A DNA stretch of 64,000 bases from FEN-1297 sp964498065 (GTDB lineage Bacteria > Bacteroidota > Ignavibacteria > Ignavibacteriales > Ignavibacteriaceae). The notes under the pieces are model-generated. The model was not told the origin of the DNA. It was given only the letters and a program-made list of their open reading frames with translations, and searched no databases. Location: positions 1 to 64,000 of the forward strand of contig CAZCFZ010000005.1 of the NCBI GenBank assembly GCA_964498065.1, given 5' to 3'. The position numbers and the translations under genes are program-made. Shown piece after piece: positions 8,603-16,496 of the stretch (its first letter is position 1; the number at the start of each line of letters is the position of its first letter).

Positions 8603-10342
8603 TTAAAGAAACTTTACGTTATTATTATAATTACTATTTGTAGTCCAAACATTCCCCGGCTCCGGTAAACCTATAATAGGATAACTGTTATTATATACCA
8701 TTACACCGTAATAGCAATTTGTAATACGATTATTTCTTTTGTCCGTATTATTAGTATTTTGAGTACGGAATTCCGGAGAAGATCCCCAGATAGCACAAAT
8801 ACCCCAGCCATAGTAATCGACATCATTTTGCCATACAGTACCAGTACCGCCGCCGCCAAAGTCTATACCAACGCCTTGATGATTTTGATTGGTTTTATAT
8901 ATAACATTATCATTAACAGTTACATTTGCCCCGTTTTCAACAAGTATACCGTGGGTTGTATTTGAATTTGCTATCGTATTATAAGATGCAGAACAACCGG
9001 TGCCTCCGGAAAACTCGATGCCAAGTCCTGAGGAATTTGTAATATTGCAGTTTTGGACTGTTACATTATTTGCATTAATTACATCTATTTGGTTTCCATA
9101 TTTTATATCTGCATAACTGATTGATGAACCATTAGCACCGGAACCATTGAGCGTAATTGAACCCCAACTTCCAGGAGTTGTACTACCTGTGGAAGTAAAA
9201 GTACAAAACGTTGCATTTAATTTTCCATTTACTATAAGCGATGATCCGCTTGCAAAATTAATTAGTGCTCCGGGATTTACTGTTAAAGTTAAGCCATTAG
9301 GAACTGTTATAGTACCGGTAATTGTTATAGTCCCACACCAAGATGTGTTTGAAGTTAAAGTTCCAGATGTAATAAAAGTATTTGGAACATTACCTATTTT
9401 TATTGGCATTGTTGCAGTATGATGAATGCCGTCATTATCGGTTCCACCTATACTTAATGAACCAATCACATATCCATTTGCATCTCTCCCCCAATTATAT
9501 CCATTAGGTAAAGTAGGGATTTCAAAATCAGTGCCCTGCACTTCGTCTACTAAAACATCTCCGCATGCACAAGATGCTTTAATCTTTAAACTATCCAAGT
9601 TAACTAAATAACTACCATCACCATCTACATCAACGAGGGTAACATTAAGGTGGCCAACATATAAATAGTTTACATCAAAATGATCTAAATCCGTAGTCAT
9701 CCAAATATAATCATTAACTCCTTCTAAGCTACTACCATAAATAGAAATTATACCGTCTTTGTCATCTTCTGTTAAATGTCTTCTTGAAATATCTCCATCT
9801 GTTAAGAATTTATACATTACGTTTGCTGAACAAGTAGGGTCGGTTTCATCATAAAGATCCAACCAATGACCAAATTCATGTGCGGCCGTTGTCCAAATAT
9901 CAAGTTCATCACTATTTGGGTTAGATGAATAAATATAGTTTAGGTTGAAATAAGTTTCAACTCTAGCAAGTGTATCAGTTCCAGCATAAACCCAAGGAAC
10001 AGTGATAGCTGTGGATGAATCTGTGTCTTTAATGTAAAATCCAACCTGATTGATGTTGTAGGGTTCGTTTCCCCTGTCATAATTCACATCATTACCTTTA
10101 TTGAATTGAAAGAGAGCACCTGCATTATTCCATTGTGCTGCGCCAGAGTCAATAGCATTTTCAAAATCTTGATGCGTTGCGAATGCAGAAGAAAGACCAC
10201 TATTAATATGGTACGTAACATTATATGTATTTGCTGGCCATCTTGCGCCAGAATATATATAACATTGTGAAAGAATATTTGGAACATATATATAAGTAAT
10301 AAATATATATAAACAGATAAGCTTTGAAAGATGAAAATTCAT
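8603..10342 (-). CDS. secreted zinc metalloprotease with C-terminal beta-helix-like region, possibly frameshifted near its end
   Basis: A signal peptide (residues 1-25, ending NILSQ) precedes a matrixin-like protease domain. The zinc motif is HEFGHWLDLYD (His155, Glu156, His159), and NVMY a little further on fits the Met-turn. From about residue 330 the sequence becomes Gly/Asn/Thr-rich, with NITNSSGLGIEFSGG, GILVENGANVTVNDN and GVMVYNNSYPIIG patterns typical of right-handed parallel beta-helix repeats. No T9SS sorting domain is present. The protein stops at NNNVKFL, but a -1 frame continues without stop for about 43 more codons to 8481, so the 3' end may be frameshifted. It is likely co-transcribed with the secreted gene ending 29 bases upstream. 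Substrate is unknown. Confidence 0.75.
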   Translation of the reverse strand: MNFHLSKLICLYIFITYIYVPNILSQCYIYSGARWPANTYNVTYHINSGLSSAFATHQDFENAIDSGAAQWNNAGALFQFNKGNDVNYDRGNEPYNINQVGFYIKDTDSSTAITVPWVYAGTDTLARVETYFNLNYIYSSNPNSDELDIWTTAAHEFGHWLDLYDETDPTCSANVMYKFLTDGDISRRHLTEDDKDGIISIYGSSLEGVNDYIWMTTDLDHFDVNYLYVGHLNVTLVDVDGDGSYLVNLDSLKIKASCACGDVLVDEVQGTDFEIPTLPNGYNWGRDANGYVIGSLSIGGTDNDGIHHTATMPIKIGNVPNTFITSGTLTSNTSWCGTITITGTITVPNGLTLTVNPGALINFASGSSLIVNGKLNATFCTFTSTGSTTPGSWGSITLNGSGANGSSISYADIKYGNQIDVINANNVTVQNCNITNSSGLGIEFSGGTGCSASYNTIANSNTTHGILVENGANVTVNDNVIYKTNQNHQGVGIDFGGGGTGTVWQNDVDYYGWGICAIWGSSPEFRTQNTNNTDKRNNRITNCYYGVMVYNNSYPIIGLPEPGNVWTTNSNYNNNVKFL

Positions 10343-10371
10343 AATTTTATATCTCCCAATAGTTAATATTT

Positions 10372-11115
10372 TTATTTATTAGTTGACAAATTTCGGTGTA
10401 TAGCTGTTGTTACTATATTAATATTATTTCTTACCTTGTCTAAGTCTCTTTCTTTTTTTCTTGAAATTACCTTTCCGTTTTCAACATTAAATTTTGCTAC
10501 AATTTCAAAAGTTACTGTAGAGTCATTAATCAATTTTTTGTACAAATCAGCCATATTATTATTAGATGCAAACCTTATCAGTCCACTAGCGCTAAGATAA
10601 AGTAAAACATGCTCACCAATTTCTAGTTTATCCTCGCCTACCATAATTGCCGTTTCTCCTTTTCCGTTTGGACCTGATACCATAAAAATTGGAATTTGCA
10701 TCTTTGGAAGGTTATAGTCATTTCTTAAATAATTTTCTACCTGAACATATGCTACAGTATGGAACCAAGAATGTGCTCCAAACGGATGTTCAATTCGTTT
10801 GACCGTACCAATAATAATACAATCAGAAAGTGCCGCCAATGTTTTTTCATTCCAATGATGGGATCGCTTGTGCAACGTTAAAAGATTAACGCCAACTTTT
10901 TGAAGATTTATAATTGAAGTATCGTTGTATCCCATACTGACAAATTCTTCTTTATCGTATTGAGCAGGTGTTAATATCCCTAACCCTTTTTCTATTGGCG
11001 AAACCCAACCTCGCTCCTTCATAATTTTATACACCGGATTTACTTGTGCTTTACTATTTAAAACAATCATCAGGGCCAGAAAACACACCATATAAAATCT
11101 ATAAATGATATTCAT
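10372..11115 (-). CDS. secreted protein of unknown function upstream of the metalloprotease
   Basis: This 247-residue protein has a clear signal peptide (hydrophobic residues 8-20, likely cleavage after NSKA). A mature domain around residues 85-180 contains SDCIIIGTVKRIEHPFG, TVAYVQVENYLRND and GEHVLLYLSASG. The pattern resembles small beta-rich extracellular domains that read as G-x-V, then V-x-V-E-x-x-L, then G-E-x-x-L-x-L. I do not recognise a named family with confidence. It precedes the matrixin-like protease by 29 bases on the same strand, so the two probably form an operon. It may be a partner or inhibitor of that protease, which is speculation from position only. Confidence 0.6.
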   Translation of the reverse strand: MNIIYRFYMVCFLALMIVLNSKAQVNPVYKIMKERGWVSPIEKGLGILTPAQYDKEEFVSMGYNDTSIINLQKVGVNLLTLHKRSHHWNEKTLAALSDCIIIGTVKRIEHPFGAHSWFHTVAYVQVENYLRNDYNLPKMQIPIFMVSGPNGKGETAIMVGEDKLEIGEHVLLYLSASGLIRFASNNNMADLYKKLINDSTVTFEIVAKFNVENGKVISRKKERDLDKVRNNINIVTTAIHRNLSTNK

Positions 11116-11281
11116 TTGGCACCGTCCTTTTATGTTTATAATGATTTAAAATAATTTGTTTATAAGGATAATCTTATTAATATTTTTTCTTATATTGTTT
11201 AATATAAATAACCATCAAACATTGATGTTAAATAGGTAAAAAAAATTAACTTTTCAATAGGGGAAATTATAGGGGAGTGCT

Positions 11282-11475
11282 TTAATATAGTTTTAGGTTT
11301 ACCAAATCTTTTATGCTTTTTAATCCTAATTTTTCTTTTATATGTTCATCATGATTTTCTACAGTTTTAACACTTATATGTATTTCAATAGCAATATCTT
11401 TATTTCTGAAACCATTATTTCTTAAATAGATTATTTCTCTTTCCCTTTTTGTTAATTTTTTTAAGCAGCCTGATC
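11282..11475 (-). pseudogene. C-terminal LuxR-type HTH fragment of a split response regulator
   Basis: Reading leftward from the IS end, the frame gives SGCLKKLTKREREIIYLRN and then NKDIAIEIHISVKTVENH, ending KDLVNLKLY before a stop at 11282. This is a complete GerE/LuxR helix-turn-helix DNA-binding domain without any start codon or receiver domain. The matching receiver-like N-terminal piece lies on the other side of the IS3 element at 12765-13193. The two fit as one NarL/FixJ-type response regulator interrupted by insertion. The precise joint is not in frame now, so drift or rearrangement has occurred. Confidence 0.75.
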
Positions 11476-11500
11476 TGTACCCTAAAAAATATACACAAAG

Positions 11501-12394
11501 TTAAGCAACATCTGATTTAATTTCTTCTTGTTTCTCATTCCTATCGTTTTTCATAAATTCTACAGGACTTAAATAACCTAATGATGAATGTAGTCTCTGC
11601 CTGTTATAATATATTTCAATAAACTCAAATATCTCTACTCTGGCTTGTTCTCTTGTTTTAAATTTTGTAAGGTAAACTAATTCCTTTTTCAATGTGCTGA
11701 AAAATGTTTCAGTTATTGCATTATCATAACAGTTGCCTTTACCGCTCATTGATTGTTTGAAATAATAATGCTCTAAGATATTCCTTACTTTTTTACTCGT
11801 ATACTGGCTGCCTCTATCTGAGTGGAAGATTACTCCTTTGCCGGGCTTTCTGTTCATTATAGCCATTGTTAAAGCTCTTGCTGCTAATTCTGCCGATGGC
11901 CTGTGGCTTAATGACCATCCGATTATTTCCCGGTTGTATATGTCAAGTATTATTGCCAAATATATCCAGCTCTCATTCGTCCGGATATATGTTATATCTG
12001 ATGTCCATATCTGGTTTGTACAGGATGCTTGAAATTTACCGTCAAGCAGATTTTCACTGAATCTGGACCCAGCTTTCTGTTTTGTGGTTACTTTAAACTT
12101 TTTCTTTGTCCTTGAATATATTCCATGTTTTCTCATCAGCCGGTATACTCGTTTCTTATTTACTTGTATTCCTTCTTTACGAATAGAGTTTACTAATCTT
12201 CGTAACCCGTAACGGCCTTTACTCAGCTCATAGTGCTTCTTTAGCAGAGACAGAACTCTTTCTTCTTCGATTTTCCTTTGGCTTAGCTTTCTTTTCTGCC
12301 AATGATAATAACCGACCCTGCTTAGCTCCAGCACCTTACAGAGCATATTTACCGGATAAGTTTTGCTGTTTTCTTTTATGTACTTGTATTTCAC
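11501..12394 (-). CDS. IS3-family transposase OrfB (DDE integrase)
   Basis: This 297-residue OrfB has an HTH_21-like N-terminal region (SKGRYGLRRLVNSIRKEG, LMRKHGIYSRTKKK) and the rve integrase core. The DDE residues appear in WTSDITYIRT, in IFHSDRGSQYTS and in the GNCYDNAITETFFSTLKKE segment. It opens with GTG overlapping the OrfA stop (GTGA). The active form is probably an OrfAB fusion made by -1 frameshifting at the A7 run at 12424-12430: reading in the -1 frame from there enters the OrfB frame without meeting a stop. It lies entirely inside the element. Confidence 0.93.
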   Translation of the reverse strand: MKYKYIKENSKTYPVNMLCKVLELSRVGYYHWQKRKLSQRKIEEERVLSLLKKHYELSKGRYGLRRLVNSIRKEGIQVNKKRVYRLMRKHGIYSRTKKKFKVTTKQKAGSRFSENLLDGKFQASCTNQIWTSDITYIRTNESWIYLAIILDIYNREIIGWSLSHRPSAELAARALTMAIMNRKPGKGVIFHSDRGSQYTSKKVRNILEHYYFKQSMSGKGNCYDNAITETFFSTLKKELVYLTKFKTREQARVEIFEFIEIYYNRQRLHSSLGYLSPVEFMKNDRNEKQEEIKSDVA

Positions 12395-12693
12395 TTCCCG
12401 TCCTTTGCAAAATATGCCAAGGCTTTTTTTAAAATGTCTCGCTCCATTTTTAATGTAGCTATCTCTTTATCTCGTCTTCTTATTTCTTCATCTAACGGTT
12501 TTAGATGGCCTTTGCCCGGAAACGCATTCTGTGCATCTTCAAGATATTTTCTCTTCCAGTTAAATAATGCATTCTCACTTATTCCTAGCTCTGCTGCTAT
12601 GCTCTTTACTGACTTTTCTGATTCCAGAACCAGCTTTACTGCCGAAAGCTTAAATTCTTTGTCATAACTTCTTCGTGGCATTCTTTCTGTCAT
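12391..12693 (-). CDS. IS3-family transposase OrfA (HTH, IS911-like)
   Basis: This 100-residue protein has the IS3/IS911 OrfA pattern: MTERMPRRSYDKEFKLSAV, then a helix-turn-helix in KSIAAELGISENALFNWKRK that recognises the terminal repeats. A leucine-zipper-like C-terminal helix follows (LDEEIRRRDKEIATLKMERD) and mediates multimerisation. It overlaps OrfB by four bases. It contains the likely frameshift site near its 3' end. Confidence 0.92.
   Translation of the reverse strand: MTERMPRRSYDKEFKLSAVKLVLESEKSVKSIAAELGISENALFNWKRKYLEDAQNAFPGKGHLKPLDEEIRRRDKEIATLKMERDILKKALAYFAKDGK
12424..12430 (-). other. candidate -1 ribosomal frameshift site (A7 run) in orfA
   Basis: On the coding strand orfA reads TTA AAA AAA GCC. 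The A-AAA-AAA run is a classic -1 slippage heptamer with both codons able to re-pair. After slipping, the frame reads KSLGIFCKGREVKYKY and joins OrfB. IS3-family elements are known to make OrfAB this way. A stimulatory downstream structure was not assessed. Confidence 0.6.
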
Positions 12694-12764
12694 TTCTTTA
12701 GCTCCTATATTTTTTCTTTAGTAATATAGTTGCTTTTCTCTTTGTATACTATTCGGGGGACAGT

Positions 12765-13193
12765 TTAATCATAATCGGTTATTTTGCTGTTAGTAATTTT
12801 GTTAATAAATTCAGAAAAGTACTTTTCACCTTCATAAACTTTCACAACGGCTTTTTCAAGGACACTAAGTTCTTCTTTAGCGCTTATTATACCGTCAATA
12901 CAGAAATTTGTCAGCAAATTAAAATAATTCTTATCCGTTTTGGATGTAAATACTACTTTTTTAACTTCATTCACAACTGAAACATCAACAATCAATTGAT
13001 TAAGCTCTTCGTTTTTTACGGCTCTGTCATCAATTATAACTATATTGTAGTTTTTATTATTGTTCTTAAGTTTATTTGTATTAATGAAATCATCGAAATC
13101 CATAGCTAGAAACGGATTATTTATAATAAAAGCCATTAAAGCTTGTAATACTGCAGGCTGGCAAGATAAAAAAATAGATTTAATTTTTCCCAT
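12765..13193 (-). pseudogene. N-terminal receiver-like fragment of a response regulator split by the IS
   Basis: This 142-residue fragment begins at ATG 13193 (MGKIKSIFLSC) behind a GGGG-rich ribosome site. It has a receiver-like fold: IVIIDDRAV supplies a candidate phosphoacceptor Asp, KKVVFTSK holds the strand-4 Ser/Thr, and GIISAKEELSVLEKAV resembles the strand-5 region with its Lys. It ends NSKITDYD, then a stop three bases before the IS inverted repeat. The missing LuxR-type output domain is at 11282-11475 beyond the IS. It may still be translated as a lone receiver domain, but it has lost its DNA-binding half. Confidence 0.7.
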
Positions 13194-13522
13194 CAAAAAG
13201 TACCCCCAAATTATTATTAATAGTTAAATGGAATATTAACTGTTATAGTTGTAAAAAGATACAAACGAACTGCTGGATAAAATTCGGTGGTCTCCAAAAG
13301 AAGAAATCTATTCCTAAACCGTGGTTCCCTTCTATATTGTAAAAAACATTTCATCATGCACCCCCATAAAATGGTAATTATTTTTACGATATTATTTTAA
13401 TGTATTCTTGTTACAAATACAATTAAAATAATATTAATCAAGGAGAAGGATAATATGAAAAAAATATTAAAGGAATCTTAGACACCCAATGTTTTTAAAA
13501 CATTGGGTGTCTTGTTAAACTA
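13194..13522. other. non-coding stretch between the split regulator and gpsA, with a minimal ORF and hairpin
   Basis: This stretch presumably contains the promoter of the disrupted regulator. A very strong ribosome binding site (AAGGAGAAGG) precedes an ATG at 13455 that opens an eight-codon frame, MKKILKES, stopping at 13481. The stop overlaps the left arm of the second 37-base hairpin. The rest is AT-rich with nothing recognisable. Confidence 0.45.
13480..13512 (-). terminator. second copy of the 37-base hairpin, after gpsA
   Basis: The hairpin is identical to the one after dgt (AGACACCCAATGTTTT arm). On the minus strand it starts about ten bases after the gpsA stop, so it probably terminates gpsA. 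From the plus strand it also follows the eight-codon frame. Two exact copies suggest a mobile or gene-converted terminator cassette. Confidence 0.7.
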
Positions 13523-14518
13523 TTATTCCATTTTCATATCACGTGTCATCAAATCGGTTGTGGCTTTAACGGGGTCTTTGTCTTGGAAAAGAATTTTATA
13601 AACTTCGGTTGTAATCGGTGTTTCCACTTTATGTTTTTTTGCAAGCTGGCTTGCAGAACGGCTGGTATCGACTCCTTCGGCAATCATATCCATGGATTTT
13701 AAAACTTCTTTTAATTTTTTCCCCGCACCGATCTGTTCTCCTACATACCGGTTGCGGCTGTGGCGGCTCATGCAGGTAACAATTAAATCGCCCATACCGG
13801 AGAGGCCCGCAAAAGTTTCAGGCGAAGCTCCCATAGCTACTCCGAGCCTTGCAATCTCAGCAACACCGCGTGTCATTATCGCTGCTTTTGTGTTGTCTCC
13901 GAATTTAGCTCCGTCAATTATTCCGGCACCAATTGCAATAACATTTTTAAAAGACCCGCCCATTTCAACGCCGAGTATATCCGTTGAAGAATAAACCCTG
14001 AAATAGCTCGTCATAAAAGCACCCTGAATTGATTTTGAAGTATCTAGACTTTTAGATGCGGCGACTACGGCTGTCGGAATTCTTATGCTGACTTCTTCAG
14101 CATGGCTGGGTCCTGATAAAATACCAAGCTGCTCATCATCCAAAGAAGGGATTTCATCCTTAAGCATTTGAGACATAGTCATTAAGGATTTATTCTCAAT
14201 TCCTTTGGCAACATTAACAAGAATTGAATTTTTAATATCACGAGGATTAAAATTTTTAACCACACTTCTTAAATACTGCGAAGGTACCGCAAGCACCAGC
14301 ATATTTTTTCTATCAGTAATTTCTTCAAGGTCGTGTGTAATTTTTATTTCGGAAGGAATTTTAACTCCCGGCAGGAAAATAGGATTTTCGCGGGTCTTAT
14401 TTAATATTTTTACATAATGTTTTTGATACTCCCATAAAGTAACATCATGGCCGTTATAATAAAGCAAAATGGCCAGGGTTGTGCCCCAGCCACCTGCACC
14501 TAAAACTGATATTTTCAT
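13523..14518 (-). CDS. gpsA: glycerol-3-phosphate dehydrogenase [NAD(P)+]
   Basis: This 331-residue enzyme reduces dihydroxyacetone phosphate to sn-glycerol 3-phosphate, the backbone of membrane phospholipids. The N-terminal Rossmann motif is GAGGWGTTLAILL (residues 7-19). The substrate-binding region contains GGSFKNVIAIGAGIIDG with the catalytic Lys, and GLSGMGDLIVTCMSRHSRNR is the GpsA signature. The length is normal. It lies three bases downstream of plsY on the same strand, so the enzymes that make and acylate glycerol 3-phosphate are co-expressed. A strong hairpin follows its stop. Confidence 0.97.
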   Translation of the reverse strand: MKISVLGAGGWGTTLAILLYYNGHDVTLWEYQKHYVKILNKTRENPIFLPGVKIPSEIKITHDLEEITDRKNMLVLAVPSQYLRSVVKNFNPRDIKNSILVNVAKGIENKSLMTMSQMLKDEIPSLDDEQLGILSGPSHAEEVSIRIPTAVVAASKSLDTSKSIQGAFMTSYFRVYSSTDILGVEMGGSFKNVIAIGAGIIDGAKFGDNTKAAIMTRGVAEIARLGVAMGASPETFAGLSGMGDLIVTCMSRHSRNRYVGEQIGAGKKLKEVLKSMDMIAEGVDTSRSASQLAKKHKVETPITTEVYKILFQDKDPVKATTDLMTRDMKME

Positions 14519-14521
14519 TAC

Positions 14522-15196
14522 TTAAAGAGATGATTTTTTCTTTTTGGAAAAACTTATTTTACTCTCATTCCCGTTTAACAAACGAACAACATTTCTGCGA
14601 TGTGTAAATATAACAAGCAAGGACAATCCTACAACAAACGGCAGCAAAGTATTATAGCCGGGTATGTTTACATTAAAAATATTTTCTCTTATAACCAATG
14701 CCAACGGAACGGCAATAGCGCCTAATATCGAACCTAAAGATACATAACGGGAAATTGTTACAACAATAACAAATACACCGATTGCAATCAGCATATCGAC
14801 AGTTGAAATCATAAGCAGCATACCTAGAGCGGTAGCTATTCCTTTACCGCCTCTAAATCCTGCAAAGACTGTCCATATATGTCCGATAACCGCAGAAATT
14901 CCGGCAATAATTTGAATTAACGTTAAATCGTCAAATGGAGTTGTATTCGCAAACGGCATTGATCCGTAATGCAGTCTGGCAATCAAAACAACTACAACAA
15001 CACCCTTAAGTGCATCAAGTATAATTACAAGCACACCTTGTTTCCAGCCGAGTACACGCATTACATTAGTACCGCCGGCATTACCGCTGCCGTAATCTCT
15101 AATATCAATTCCTTTTGATATTTTACTGACAATTATGCTGGTCGGTATCGAACCAACTAAATAAGATAATACAATTATTAACGCTAATAAAAACAT
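14522..15196 (-). CDS. plsY: acyl-phosphate:glycerol-3-phosphate acyltransferase
   Basis: PlsY transfers an acyl group from acyl-phosphate to glycerol 3-phosphate, forming lysophosphatidate at the inner membrane. Conserved motifs are visible: GSIPTSIIVSK, the DIRDYGSGNAGGTNVMRVLG phosphate loop, and FRGGKGIATALG. Several membrane helices span the whole chain. The open frame reaches 15292, but the ATG at 15196 (MFLLALIIVLSYLVGS) gives the usual PlsY N-terminus and a normal length of 224 residues. The longer start would add about 32 unusual residues. The ribosome site there is weak. It overlaps functionally with gpsA, three bases downstream. Confidence 0.93.
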   Translation of the reverse strand: MFLLALIIVLSYLVGSIPTSIIVSKISKGIDIRDYGSGNAGGTNVMRVLGWKQGVLVIILDALKGVVVVVLIARLHYGSMPFANTTPFDDLTLIQIIAGISAVIGHIWTVFAGFRGGKGIATALGMLLMISTVDMLIAIGVFVIVVTISRYVSLGSILGAIAVPLALVIRENIFNVNIPGYNTLLPFVVGLSLLVIFTHRRNVVRLLNGNESKISFSKKKKSSL

Positions 15197-15803
15197 TGTA
15201 AAACCATTAAAAGATTGAATGTTTAACCTAACTATAATCAACCAAATATTCAATGATAATTTATAATGTAAGAATAAATTGACGAAAATCAACCAATTAA
15301 CAATAGAATTATTATCGAATATTCTTTTCCTGGATTTAGATACTATCTATTAATAATAGGTTCCTAATACAAAGACAATCTTTAGTTATTGCCTTCTCAA
15401 GACTAATAATAGCCGCAATAATTGTTATATGCAAAGACAATGATTTTTCTAATTTACAATAAGTGAAATCACTTTTCTCATTCTTCATTATTAATTATAC
15501 CGTTTGCGTGAATTAAAAATTTATTTAAAAGCCCGAGAAATAAACAAACATTTATGTCAGTCTGAGCGGAGTCGAAGACTGATATCCACCGTTCAATTTC
15601 GCCTATGACGACAATTTAATACATTTTTGAAAATAATTTTAATCGGAAATTTTCTTCAGTGTATATTATTTTCTAATTCACACAACGGGTTAATTATTTG
15701 TTTTTAAATAGTCTTGTTTTATCGATGGGGTAGAAAAGTTTTTTTTATGGCTGGTTTAATATTGTAATCTTAAATAATAAAAGTCTTAATTAAAAAACTT
15801 CAA
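15197..15803. other. 607-base non-coding stretch between ispD and plsY
   Basis: No gene is evident. The region is AT-rich and contains one recognisable interspersed element at 15556-15583. The plsY-gpsA promoter should lie at its left end, and the 3' end of the ispD transcript at its right end. I see no clear terminator hairpin. Confidence 0.5.
15556..15583. repeat. interspersed repeat GTCAGTCTGAGCGGAGTCGA type
   Basis: CAGTCT pairs with AGACTG around GAGCGGAGTCGA. This kind of sequence (GTCA-TCTGAGCG-AG-GAAGA) is a familiar interspersed palindromic repeat in Bacteroidota and related genomes. It lies in the middle of the plsY/ispD spacer. Confidence 0.5.
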
Positions 15804-16481
15804 TTATTTCTTTAATAAATTTTTAAGCAATTCAATATCTGAATTCGTTGTAACCTTAAAATTAATTAACGATCCTTCAACAACATAAATATCCTGGTTC
15901 ATTCTTTTAATTAACATCGATTCATCAGTACCGTAAAAATTTTCTTCATACGCATTTTTCATTGCATTAAATAAATCTATGTATTTAAAAATCTGCGGCG
16001 TCTGAACATAATAGATTCCTTCCCGGTTAACATAATAATCGACAATCTCATCTGCTTTAACTAATGTATCGCTGACTTTAACACAAACCAGTGCATTGCC
16101 TTTTTCCCTTGCTGTTTTTATTGCATCGGTAAGAATACCGGAAGGTAAAAGCGGACGAGCGGCATCGTGAACAATTATTAAGTCTTGATCTTCTGCCGGT
16201 AACGAAACAAGTGCATTATAGACGGAGTCCTGTCTTTCTCTTCCCCCTTCTACAATTTGTTTTACCTTTGTAAACTTGTATTTTTCTTTTATTTCCCACA
16301 GTTGTTTAAAGAAGGTAGATTCCGAAGAGATAATTATACCATCGACCAATAAATTTTTCTGAAATACCTCAAGGGTATGTACAATTAATTCTTTCCCGCC
16401 GAACTTCATATATTGTTTAGGAGCGGTTGACCCGCTCCTAATTCCTTTTCCTGCGGCAGGGATTATTGCAAATGTTTTCAC
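15804..16481 (-). CDS. ispD: 2-C-methyl-D-erythritol 4-phosphate cytidylyltransferase
   Basis: IspD converts MEP and CTP to CDP-methylerythritol in the non-mevalonate isoprenoid pathway. The 225-residue protein has the CTP-binding PAAGKGIRSGSTAPKQYM at the N-terminus. IIVHDAARPLL (the IspD signature) and YYVQTPQIFKY follow, with the late TDESMLI and NFKVTTNSDIEL motifs. Length is standard. It lies 15 bases after queA on the same strand, forming a pair whose functions are unrelated. Confidence 0.96.
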   Translation of the reverse strand: MKTFAIIPAAGKGIRSGSTAPKQYMKFGGKELIVHTLEVFQKNLLVDGIIISSESTFFKQLWEIKEKYKFTKVKQIVEGGRERQDSVYNALVSLPAEDQDLIIVHDAARPLLPSGILTDAIKTAREKGNALVCVKVSDTLVKADEIVDYYVNREGIYYVQTPQIFKYIDLFNAMKNAYEENFYGTDESMLIKRMNQDIYVVEGSLINFKVTTNSDIELLKNLLKK

Positions 16482-16496
16482 TTTTAAGTCCCGGGC

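Larger units (their letters stand above)
11476..12762 (-). mobile_element. IS3-family insertion sequence
   Basis: The element is about 1287 bases with orfA and orfB reading leftward. Imperfect terminal inverted repeats are visible: TGTACCCTAAAAAATATACA at the left end, and TGTCCCCCGAATAGTATACA read inward from the right end. I could not identify a convincing 3-4 base target duplication. GAT occurs close to both junctions but would need asymmetric ends. It sits inside a response-regulator gene whose halves flank it. Both transposase frames look intact, so it may be active or recent. Confidence 0.85.

Noticed and set aside
11116..11132. TTGGCACCGTCCTTTT as a sigma54 promoter
   Set aside because: The -24 half fits but the -12 half lacks TTGC, and it points rightward where no gene begins.
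11470..12770. 3-4 base target duplication of the IS3 element
   Set aside because: GAT occurs near both ends, but TAAAC intervenes on one side; no symmetric duplication can be defended.
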